NCBI RefSeq assembly: GCF_001264245.1
Contig: NZ_CP011339.1
Span: forward strand, 4,278,001-4,342,000
Direction of reading: 5' to 3'
Origin: Microcystis panniformis FACHB-1757
GTDB taxonomy: Bacteria > Cyanobacteriota > Cyanobacteriia > Cyanobacteriales > Microcystaceae
DNA: 64,000 nt
Below are positions 16,650 to 23,516 of this stretch, in pieces. The notes below the pieces were generated by a model. The model was not told the DNA's origin. It was given only the letters and a program-made list of their open reading frames with translations, and did no database searches. A program made the position numbers and the translations under genes. The first letter of the stretch is position 1. Every line of letters begins with the position of its first letter.

Positions 16650-16782
16650 AGGTTTAAACTCCTCACAGAAAGGAATAAAGATAAACAGTCGTCAATATAG
16701 GGGAGTTTACGGAAAAGGTGATATCCGAAAATTCCTTATTTTTTTTGACCCCTTCCCGTTTTCTTAATACTTTTTTAAGAAT

Positions 16783-16845
16783 TGGCTGAAGGCATTACCC
16801 TGAGAGGCTTGGAAAAATAGGAGTTCGGGCGATTCAGTTGAAGGG
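16783..16845 (+). repeat. ~65-bp repeat, copy 1 of 5
   Basis: The sequence beginning GGCTGAAGGCATTACCCTGA and ending GGGCGATTCAGTTGAAGG recurs, with few changes, at about 17802, 18753, 19651 and 19835. Copies 2-4 belong to the duplicated gene units described below; copy 5 is attached to a hicB fragment. So the repeat pre-dates the tandem duplications and probably marks their endpoints. Confidence 0.75.
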
Positions 16846-16929
16846 GCGCACCGCTACGCCGCTCCCTGCGGGATCCCCCCTAAGCGTACAGGAGAGCGAA
16901 GATGAATGTTTCAGTGAATTAACACCTGT

Positions 16930-17002
16930 CCCAAAAATGACTGGTAATTTGGTAGTACAATTATAGTAATCAGTAAAATAAGGAGGATTAAAGTAAATAA
17001 CT
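16930..17002 (+). promoter_or_regulatory. shared promoter and leader of the triplicated gene
   Basis: The 70 bp before the first copy (TTGGTAGTACAATTATAGTAATC at 16949-16971, given as limits with TACAAT and TATAGT as -10 candidates) are repeated before copies 2 (17948-18020) and 3 (18899-18971). A strong AAGGAGG at 16979-16986 lies 16 bases from the ATG, longer than the usual 5-10, with no other start codon between. Confidence 0.5.
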
Positions 17003-17734
17003 ATGTCTCAACCGATTACCATCGAAGATATCTATAAACTTTTCGAGAAAACTAACGAAAAGTTTGAACAATCACGCCAAGAATACGATCGCCGGGCGGC
17101 CGAAGCCAAGGCCGAAGCCGATCGCCGGGCGGCCGAAGCTGATCGCCGGGCGGCCGAAGCCAAGGCCGAATACGATCGCCGGGCGGCCGAAGCCAAGGCC
17201 GAATATGATCGCCAAGCGGCCGAATACGATCGCCGGGCAGCCGAAGCCAAGGCTGAAGCCGATCGCCGTTTAGCACAGCTAGAGAAAACAGTGGCAAATA
17301 CCAGTCGTGCGGTGGATAGTTTAACCACTCGCTGGGGAAGATTTGTCGAGGAATTAGTGGAACCTGTGGTTATTCGCCTATTTCGTGCGAAGGGTATCGA
17401 TGTCAAAGAAACCTACAGTCGCGCTAGGGTAAAACGCCAAGGAATCGCCATGGAGATTGATATTTTAGCCGTCGATGAAACCGAGGTAGTTTTAGTCGAA
17501 TGTAAGTCTCGTTTATCGAAAGATGATGTTAATGAATTTCTAGAAAAATTAAGTCGATTTAAAGAAGCATTTCCCCACTATAAGAACTATCAAGCTTATG
17601 GTGCAGTGGCAGGAATAGAAATAGATGAAGGAGTAGATCGTTATGCCTATAAACAAGGTTTATTTGTGATTAAACCATCGGGAGAAACAGTAGAAATAAT
17701 TAATGATTCTGGCTTTGAGCCTAAGTTATGGTAA
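17003..17734 (+). CDS. coiled-coil + PD-(D/E)XK (DUF3782-like), copy 1
   Basis: A 243-residue protein. Residues 1-26 are a conserved start (MSQPITIEDIYKLFEKTNEK). Next come six Ala/Glu/Arg-rich modules based on DRRAAEA (7 residues) or DRRAAEAKAEA-type (11 residues), in the order 11-7-11-11-7-11, predicted to form a long coiled coil. The C-terminal ~140 residues hold a PD-(D/E)XK-like core: MEIDILAVDETEVVLVECKSR (Asp, then Glu-x-Lys), the DUF3782 type. These are presumed nucleases of unknown target. It is the longest of three tandem copies; the C-domain differs from copies 2 and 3 by Val for Ala (EPVVIRL). Confidence 0.85.
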   Translation: MSQPITIEDIYKLFEKTNEKFEQSRQEYDRRAAEAKAEADRRAAEADRRAAEAKAEYDRRAAEAKAEYDRQAAEYDRRAAEAKAEADRRLAQLEKTVANTSRAVDSLTTRWGRFVEELVEPVVIRLFRAKGIDVKETYSRARVKRQGIAMEIDILAVDETEVVLVECKSRLSKDDVNEFLEKLSRFKEAFPHYKNYQAYGAVAGIEIDEGVDRYAYKQGLFVIKPSGETVEIINDSGFEPKLW

Positions 17735-17738
17735 AAGA

Positions 17739-17763
17739 ATGATGCTCCCATCATAATTTTTTT
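17739..17763 (+). terminator. short hairpin with T-run, copy 1
   Basis: ATGATG (17739-17744) pairs with CATCAT (17749-17754) around CTCC and is followed by AATTTTTTT. The same structure follows copies 2 (about 18691) and 3 (about 19588). A 6-bp stem is weak, but its position right after each stop supports termination. Confidence 0.5.
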
Positions 17764-18020
17764 CCCCCCTTCCCGTTTTCTTAATACTTTCTTTAAGGAT
17801 TGGCTGAAAGCATTGCCCTGAAAGGCTTTGAGAAACAGAGGAGCGGGCGATTCGGTTGAAGGGGCGCACCGCTACGCCGCTCCCTGCGGGCTCTCGCCTA
17901 AGCGTACAGGAGAGCGAAGATGAATGTTTCAGTGAATTAACACCTGTCCCAAAAATGACTGGTAATTTGGTAGTACAATTATAGTAATCAGTAAAATAAG
18001 GAGGATTAAAGTAAATAACT

Positions 18021-18686
18021 ATGTCTCAACCGATTACCATCGAAGATATCTATAAACTTTTCGAGAAAACTAACGAAAAGTTTGAACAATCACGCCAAGA
18101 ATACGATCGCCGGGCGGCCGAAGCTGATCGCCGGGCGGCCGAAGCCAAGGCCGAATATGATCGCCAAGCGGCCGAATACGATCGCCGGGCAGCCGAAGCC
18201 AAGGCTGAAGCCGATCGCCGTTTAGCACAGCTAGAGAAAACAGTGGCAAATACCAGTCGTGCGGTGGATAGTTTAACCACTCGCTGGGGGAGATTTGTCG
18301 AGGAATTAGTGGAACCTGCGGTTATTCGCCTATTTCGTGCGAAGGGTATCGATGTCAAAGAAACCTACAGTCGCGCTAGGGTAAAACGCCAAGGAATCGC
18401 CATGGAGATTGATATTTTAGCCGTCGATGAAACCGAGGTAGTTTTAGTCGAATGTAAGTCTCGTTTATCGAAAGATGATGTTAATGAATTTCTAGAAAAA
18501 TTAAGTCGATTTAAAGAAGCATTTCCCCACTATAAGAACTATCAAGCTTATGGTGCAGTGGCAGGAATAGAAATAGATGAAGGAGTAGATCGTTATGCCT
18601 ATAAACAAGGTTTATTTGTGATTAAACCATCGGGAGAAACAGTAGAAATAATTAATGATTCTGGCTTTGAGCCTAAGTTATGGTAA
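18021..18686 (+). CDS. coiled-coil + PD-(D/E)XK (DUF3782-like), copy 2
   Basis: A 221-residue near-identical copy of the gene at 17003, including ~285 bp of flanking DNA. The only large difference is the coiled coil, reduced to four modules in the order 7-11-7-11 (36 residues against 58 in copy 1, exactly 22 fewer). The nuclease-like core (EIDILAV, LVECKSR) and tail (NDSGFEPKLW) are unchanged. A single GAAGA/GGGAGA difference shows the copies are not assembly duplicates of one another. Confidence 0.85.
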   Translation: MSQPITIEDIYKLFEKTNEKFEQSRQEYDRRAAEADRRAAEAKAEYDRQAAEYDRRAAEAKAEADRRLAQLEKTVANTSRAVDSLTTRWGRFVEELVEPAVIRLFRAKGIDVKETYSRARVKRQGIAMEIDILAVDETEVVLVECKSRLSKDDVNEFLEKLSRFKEAFPHYKNYQAYGAVAGIEIDEGVDRYAYKQGLFVIKPSGETVEIINDSGFEPKLW

Positions 18687-18971
18687 AAGAATGATGCTCC
18701 CATCATAATTTTTTTCCCCCCTTCCCGTTTTCTTAATACTTTCTTTAAGGATTGGCTGAAAGCATTGCCCTGAAAGGCTTTGAGAAACAGAGGAGCGGGC
18801 GATCAGTTGAAGGGGCGCACCGCTACGCCGCTCCCTGCGGGCTCTCGCCTAAGCGTACAGGAGAGCGAAGATGAATGTTTCAGTGAATTAACACCTGTCC
18901 CAAAAATGACTGGTAATTTGGTAGTACAATTATAGTAATCAGTAAAATAAGGAGGATTAAAGTAAATAACT

Positions 18972-19583
18972 ATGTCTCAACCGATTACCATCGAAGATAT
19001 CTATAAACTTTTCGAGAAAACTAACGAAAAGTTTGAACAATCACGCCAAGAATACGATCGCCGGGCGGCCGAAGCCGATCGCCGGGCGGCCGAAGCCAAG
19101 GCCGAAGCCGATCGCCGTTTAGCACAGCTAGAGAAAACAGTGGCAAATACCAGTCGTGCGGTGGATAGTTTAACCACTCGCTGGGGAAGATTTGTCGAGG
19201 AATTAGTGGAACCTGCGGTTATTCGCCTATTTCGTGCGAAGGGTATCGATGTCAAAGAAACCTACAGTCGCGCTAGGGTAAAACGCCAAGGAATCGCCAT
19301 GGAGATTGATATTTTAGCCGTCGATGAAACCGAGGTAGTTTTAGTCGAATGTAAGTCTCGTTTATCGAAAGATGATGTTAATGAATTTCTAGAAAAATTA
19401 AGTCGATTTAAAGAAGCATTTCCCCACTATAAGAACTATCAAGCTTATGGTGCAGTGGCAGGAATAGAAATAGATGAAGGAGTAGATCGTTATGCCTATA
19501 AACAAGGTTTATTTGTGATTAAACCATCGGGAGAAACAGTAGAAATAATTAATGATTCTGGCTTTGAGCCTAAGTTATGGTAA
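18972..19583 (+). CDS. coiled-coil + PD-(D/E)XK (DUF3782-like), copy 3
   Basis: A 203-residue copy with just two modules, 7 then 11 residues (18 residues, exactly 18 fewer than copy 2). Everything outside the repeat is almost identical to copy 2. Together the three copies form a length series of 58, 36 and 18 repeat residues. The C-domain is intact, so all three could be expressed from equivalent promoters. Confidence 0.85.
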   Translation: MSQPITIEDIYKLFEKTNEKFEQSRQEYDRRAAEADRRAAEAKAEADRRLAQLEKTVANTSRAVDSLTTRWGRFVEELVEPAVIRLFRAKGIDVKETYSRARVKRQGIAMEIDILAVDETEVVLVECKSRLSKDDVNEFLEKLSRFKEAFPHYKNYQAYGAVAGIEIDEGVDRYAYKQGLFVIKPSGETVEIINDSGFEPKLW

Positions 19584-19781
19584 AAGAATGATGCTCCCAT
19601 CATAATTTTTTTCCCCCCTTCCCGTTTTCTTAATACTTTCTTTAAGGATTGGCTGAAAGCATTGCCCTGAAAGGCTTTGAGAAACAGAGGATCGGGCGAT
19701 TCGGTTGAAGGAGCGATCGCTCAAAGGGATAAATTACTATGTCATACTGGGAAAAAACGAAATAATCAATCAAAGAAAGCT

Positions 19782-19871
19782 ATGATCCAAGAATATCTTA
19801 ATAAAGCGATGGAAACAGCCCATTATGAACTTTTAGCTGAAAGCATTACCCTGACAGGCTTAGAGAAATAG
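19782..19871 (+). pseudogene. hicB antitoxin N-terminal remnant
   Basis: From ATG 19782 the frame begins MIQEYLNKAMETAHYELL, the standard start of a HicB-type antitoxin (EYL-KA-A-YE-L). At 19835 the sequence switches to copy 5 of the ~65-bp repeat, so the gene is cut after ~18 codons. No hicA is seen. It is a relic of another toxin-antitoxin locus. Confidence 0.55.
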
Positions 19872-20189
19872 AGATTCGGGCGATTCGGTTGAAGGGGCGA
19901 CTTGGTAAAATTGCAAGCATAGAGTACATCTACACCCCTGTATGTAGCTACGCACCTGCTCAAATCCCTTCTTGCGCTCAAATAGGCTTCGATACTTAGA
20001 TTCGATACTTAGAGAGGAATTGGTTCACTATTGGCAATATTATCGATAAGAGCAGCATTATGCCCACTCTTTCTCGCTTTTCCTCTATTTTACACCCTTA
20101 TTCCCTTTTTGAGGAAAATTTGCCAAGTCGTGTATTAGAGATTTACTCAATTTTTGTACCCAGTAAGGGGGCAGAGCAGACAGCACAGG
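19872..20189. other. intergenic, no gene seen
   Basis: About 320 bp between the hicB remnant and the DUF4926 gene. It contains a short duplication (TTCGATACTTAGATTCGATACTTAGA near 19987-20012, given as limits) and no open frame with a ribosome site. No recognised RNA or repeat family. Confidence 0.4.
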
Positions 20190-20519
20190 TTATGGCCTCT
20201 TGTCAACGGGAAAGTCTAGTAAAAAGCGAGTGAAATCTAAAATTTTTTCTTGCTTTTCCTTGGGTAATTTATCAATTAAAGCTGTTAGCTTTTCTGTTAA
20301 AGATAACCACGTTTTGCTCTTAGCTTTCCAGAGGATAATAAATTGCTGTATTGGGAGAGGACAAAGGGCTATAGTTTCCCCTCGATCATTACTAAATTCA
20401 ATTTCGTAACAACCATCATTGTAGTCTTCAACGATTGTCCCTTGTTCTCCCATTCTTAAGTTATATTCAGGCAAGTCAACTAATAATTCAACAAGGTCAA
20501 ATAATTCGGGTTTAATCAT
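20190..20519 (-). CDS. DUF4926 domain protein, toxin-antitoxin-like
   Basis: A 109-residue protein. The first ~65 residues are a DUF4926 domain (LFDLVELLVDLPEYNLRMGEQGTIVEDY, with YEIEFSNDRGETIAL), a small beta-barrel-like fold found in many mobile cyanobacterial loci. The C-terminal ~40 residues (WLSLTEKLTALIDKLPKEKQEKILDF) are a helical tail like DUF2281 antitoxin-type proteins. The fusion of the two is unusual in that they normally sit in separate neighbouring genes. The role is unproven. Confidence 0.7.
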   Translation of the reverse strand: MIKPELFDLVELLVDLPEYNLRMGEQGTIVEDYNDGCYEIEFSNDRGETIALCPLPIQQFIILWKAKSKTWLSLTEKLTALIDKLPKEKQEKILDFTRFLLDFPVDKRP

Positions 20520-20664
20520 GGTCTTTTTCTTACATATAAAGTTACTAATCTAGCTGTAAGTATCTAAGCACAATTAATTACACATCTAAGCCACTACTCC
20601 GTCAGACTTCTGCTGTGATCAGTAAACAGTGAACTGAAAACTCAAATCCGATCCCTAATAGCTG

Positions 20665-20725
20665 TATCCCGTCTCCCGTCTCCCGTCTCCTCTCTCCTGT
20701 CTCCCGTCTCCTCTCTCCTGTCTCG
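20665..20725. repeat. CCCGTCTC / CTCTCCTGTCTC simple repeat
   Basis: A pyrimidine-rich tandem of CCCGTCTC and CTCTCCTGTCTC units lies upstream of the transglutaminase stop. Similar pyrimidine-rich simple sequence is common in this genome's gaps. No gene overlaps it. Confidence 0.6.
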
Positions 20726-20761
20726 ACTAGGAAATTAATTTTGCACGACTACTTACTCTGA

Positions 20762-21580
20762 TTAAGCATAAAGGTGGGAAACATCGATCGTCCATACTTT
20801 AAATTTTGTTAAATTTACTTGACCAAAAGAAGTTGTTAGGGCAGCATCAACGGCATCTAAGCCGCGAGTCATTAAAATTCGCCCGATTCTGGGGGTGTTA
20901 TGACGAGCATCAAAAGTGTACCATTGATGGTCTAAATAGACTTCAAACCAAGCACTAAAATCCATCGGTAGAGGTTGGGGAGAAATACCGATATCTCCGA
21001 GATAGCCGGAGGCATAACGAGCGGGAATATTTAGGCAACGGCAAAAAGTCAAAGCTAGGTGATTAAAATCGCGACAAACCCCCGTTCTTTCCCGATAGAC
21101 ATCATAGGCGGTTTTCGTCACCCGCGCGTATTCGTAACCAAAACGAATGTGACTATGAACCCAATCACAAACCGCTTGTACCCTTGCCCAACCGGGGGGA
21201 GTTTGTCCGAAAAGTTCCCAGGCAATTTCCGAAAGCAAATCCACTTCACAATAACGGCTACTCATTAGGTAGGGAAAAACTTGGGTTGGTAACTCTGCTA
21301 GAGGAATTTCTTGGGCATTCCCATTAACTATATCCGGTTTCCATTCATTCTCGATAACTGCTTCATTGTGAATGCGAATCTGTCCGGCGGGTAAAATTAG
21401 ACGACTGGTTCGATTACCGAAGCTATCTAAAAATTCTTCTATTTTTGTTGCCGGTTCCACCCGCAAGTTTTCCGATTGTCTCACTTGATCTAAAATTGAG
21501 GGGTGTAGATAAAGTTTTAACAACATGACCACGGGTAAGGGTGTATCAAAGCCAAATTCATAACCAACATGGATTAACAT
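20762..21580 (-). CDS. transglutaminase-like cysteine protease family protein
   Basis: A 272-residue protein with the N-terminal beta domain of bacterial transglutaminase-like proteins (residues ~1-125) and the catalytic core at ~150-245. The Cys lies in RTGVCRDFNHLALTFCR and the His in FDARHNTPRIGR, followed by the expected Asp region, so the Cys-His-Asp triad is present. Members are usually cysteine proteases or peptide ligases acting on protein substrates; the substrate here is unknown. Length is typical. It does not overlap a clear partner gene. Confidence 0.85.
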   Translation of the reverse strand: MLIHVGYEFGFDTPLPVVMLLKLYLHPSILDQVRQSENLRVEPATKIEEFLDSFGNRTSRLILPAGQIRIHNEAVIENEWKPDIVNGNAQEIPLAELPTQVFPYLMSSRYCEVDLLSEIAWELFGQTPPGWARVQAVCDWVHSHIRFGYEYARVTKTAYDVYRERTGVCRDFNHLALTFCRCLNIPARYASGYLGDIGISPQPLPMDFSAWFEVYLDHQWYTFDARHNTPRIGRILMTRGLDAVDAALTTSFGQVNLTKFKVWTIDVSHLYA

Positions 21581-21588
21581 TAGTCCTC

Positions 21589-21780
21589 CTATCTAGATGA
21601 AATTTTGTCAGGATTGGTAGAGATGAAACGCCAATAATCGCCAGACTGAAAAAAGTTAGGCCTGACTACTTGGTTAAAAGTTTGAGGAGAAAGTAATAGC
21701 CAAGCTGAAAACCGATAAGCTTTGTACGGATTTTTTTTATTGTAAACTGCTTCAAATAAAAGCTTTGTAACTTTGAACAC
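21589..21780 (-). CDS. short ORF, doubtful
   Basis: A 63-codon frame (MFKVTKLLFEAVYNKKNPYKA at the start) between the transglutaminase and the next gene. It has no strong ribosome site and no known domain; aromatic and basic residues are enriched. It could be a chance frame in the gap. Confidence 0.2.
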   Translation of the reverse strand: MFKVTKLLFEAVYNKKNPYKAYRFSAWLLLSPQTFNQVVRPNFFQSGDYWRFISTNPDKISSR

Positions 21781-21801
21781 AAGCCATCGGCAGGATTAGA
21801 G

Positions 21802-22401
21802 CTATCGAAAAGAGTCCGGGGTGGATGGTTCCTCTAATAGACGAATTTCAATGGGGATGTAGGCCAGTTTAGCAAAAATCTTTTGTTGATGACTGACGGG
21901 CCACCATTCGTAAAGAAAAATTTCTAAAGGTCGCCAGAGAGCCACCCAACCACTAATTAATAGTCCTTCTTCTAAGAAGTGAATAAATGTATCGCTGCCA
22001 AAACGACCAATTAATTCGCTGAGACTCAAACAAACAAAAAGAAAGGAGAGACCAATTATCAAAGATATGCGTCCCTGTCGCCAAATTGTGCGTAATTTTC
22101 TTTGTTCTCCCTGTTGGCGATAGTCAAAATAATTATGTAAAGCTGAGGGTAACAGATGTCGGGCGGTGTTTTGTTCTGTACTGGGAAGATAAAAGACTAA
22201 TTTAAGGGGGGTATTTAGGGGAAATTCATCCACAGAGTTAATAATATAATTTTCGGCATTATCGTCTAAATCTCTATCTAAAAATGGCGAAGGATCGAGA
22301 GAATTAAAGACTTGCTGTAACTGATTAAGTTTAATTTCAATTAAGTAAGTTCCTTCCTCCTCTCGATAATAGGATTGTAATTGATTCACCAGTCTAGACA
22401 T
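21802..22401 (-). CDS. conserved membrane protein, two helices
   Basis: A 199-residue protein. Residues ~1-105 are soluble and acidic (SLDPSPFLDRDLDDNAENYII, PLKLVFYLP), and ~110-170 hold two hydrophobic helices (ISLIIGLSFLFVCLSLSEL and LEEGLLISGWVALWRPLEIF). The tail is cytoplasmic or periplasmic (WPVSHQQKIFAKLAYIPIEIRLLEE). No family is recognised. It may serve as an anchor for another complex. Confidence 0.6.
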   Translation of the reverse strand: MSRLVNQLQSYYREEEGTYLIEIKLNQLQQVFNSLDPSPFLDRDLDDNAENYIINSVDEFPLNTPLKLVFYLPSTEQNTARHLLPSALHNYFDYRQQGEQRKLRTIWRQGRISLIIGLSFLFVCLSLSELIGRFGSDTFIHFLEEGLLISGWVALWRPLEIFLYEWWPVSHQQKIFAKLAYIPIEIRLLEEPSTPDSFR

Positions 22402-22452
22402 TAGTTATTAAGGTTAAGCAAATGGGGTGAACTGATACAACTAAAATCTACT

Positions 22453-22543
22453 AAGTAGGTAGGCACAATTATTTGTAGGGCGTTGGGTTTCATGCTTCAA
22501 CCCAACCTACGTTCATCTTATATTTAATTCCAACCACCCACTT
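22453..22543 (-). mobile_element. AAGTAGG-type MITE, copy A
   Basis: Starts AAGTAGGTAGGCACAATTATTTGTAGG and ends CCACCCACTT (limits by position), with an internal GTTGGGTT/AACCCAAC palindrome. The related copy B is at 38765-38884 and has the same central TTGGGTTTCATGCTTCAACCC block. The ends resemble those of the larger MITE family at 33373 and 52295, so the two groups may share transposase ends. Confidence 0.55.
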
Positions 22544-22633
22544 AGAAGTTACTTCATCTTGCTCATTCAGGCTGAAGATTGAACTATCTGTGGGAATATT
22601 TTAGCTGTATCAGTCCCAGAACATTAATTTAAT

Positions 22634-23317
22634 TTAGCGACCAAAACCAGCGTACCAAAAATAGGTGACCATGGGAATTACTGTGGCTAAAACCAGTAAA
22701 ACTATCACCCAAATCGTGGCATTTTTATCGTCAGTTTCTTCTGCGGTAGTAAAGGTACTTTCGATATTAATTGTCGCTACTTCTGGGGGTCCGGGATCCG
22801 CTTCTCCAGAAAGTACCGCCGTTAGACGACGACTAGCATCGAGTAAAGCTTGATTATATTTTCCCCCATCTTTGAGGGGAACTGCCATAGTTTCCGAGAG
22901 GATACTATCAGCAATAGCATCGGTTAATAGGGGTTTTGCTTCCTCGGCAACCCGAATCGCAGTTTTATTGGTTAAAGTATCAAGGACGATGATAGTTTGA
23001 TTGGCACGATCTTCGGAGTTAGGATACCATTCTCTCAGGATATCATCGGCTAAATTGTCAATTTTTTGACCGTAATCCAAGCGTCGGACTACCACCATTC
23101 TCACTTCTTGGCCAGTTTTTTCGGCGAGATTTTTCAGGTCTTTATTTAATTTTCCCTCGTTAGCGGCACTAATGGCCGAAACAGGATCGACTACATAAGT
23201 GGGCGCTCCAGAGCTTAAAATGGGGAGGTCATAGACTCCCATGGCAGCAGCCGGTGACAGGGAAACAGCCAAGGCTACACAGCAGGAGAGAAGGAGAGAA
23301 GCTAATAATTTGAGCAT
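22634..23317 (-). CDS. psb32: photosystem II repair protein Psb32
   Basis: A 227-residue TPM-domain protein. A signal peptide (SLLLSCCVALAVSLSPAAA) is followed by the TPM domain (~35-165: GVYDLPILSSGAPTYVVDP, LKNLAEKTGQEVRMVVVRRLD, ANQTIIVLDTLTNK), a linker, and one C-terminal helix (IWVIVLLVLATVIPMVTYF). This is the layout of Psb32, which in Synechocystis protects photosystem II from photodamage and speeds its repair. It would face the lumen, anchored by the last helix. Divergent from the hybrid kinase downstream. Confidence 0.85.
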   Translation of the reverse strand: MLKLLASLLLSCCVALAVSLSPAAAMGVYDLPILSSGAPTYVVDPVSAISAANEGKLNKDLKNLAEKTGQEVRMVVVRRLDYGQKIDNLADDILREWYPNSEDRANQTIIVLDTLTNKTAIRVAEEAKPLLTDAIADSILSETMAVPLKDGGKYNQALLDASRRLTAVLSGEADPGPPEVATINIESTFTTAEETDDKNATIWVIVLLVLATVIPMVTYFWYAGFGR

Positions 23318-23417
23318 ATTGATTCGGTAAAATTCCTATAGAACATGATAGGGGAAAAGTTTACTGTTTTTTGAGTCGGGAGACAGAAGACAGCAGATGG
23401 GAAGCTTTTTTCAGTGA

Positions 23418-23515
23418 AACTGATAACTGATAACTGATAACTGATAACTGATAACTGATAACTGATAACTGATAACTGATAACTGATAACTGATAACTGA
23501 TAACTGATAACTGAT
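23418..23515. repeat. AACTGAT heptamer array, 14 perfect units
   Basis: Fourteen uninterrupted AACTGAT units (98 bp) that end one base before the ATG of the hybrid histidine kinase at 23517. They replace the normal 5' leader, and no Shine-Dalgarno sequence is visible. Because 7 is not a multiple of 3 the array cannot encode a stable N-terminal extension, but its length can vary. Confidence 0.92.
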
Positions 23516-23516
23516 T

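Noticed and set aside
17032..17406. Reverse-strand frames over the coiled-coil genes
   Set aside because: They mirror the repetitive GATCGCCGGGCGGCC modules and have no ribosome site or domain. They are shadows of the forward genes.
17003..19583. Tandem triplication as an assembly artefact
   Set aside because: The three copies differ in repeat length, in single bases (GTG/GCG at the EP-V/A-V site, GAAGA/GGGAGA) and in their outer flanks, so they are distinct copies rather than one sequence collapsed or repeated by error.
23418..23515. CRISPR or origin iterons
   Set aside because: The unit is only 7 bp, has no spacer and occurs at several scattered sites. Simple tandem repeat is enough.
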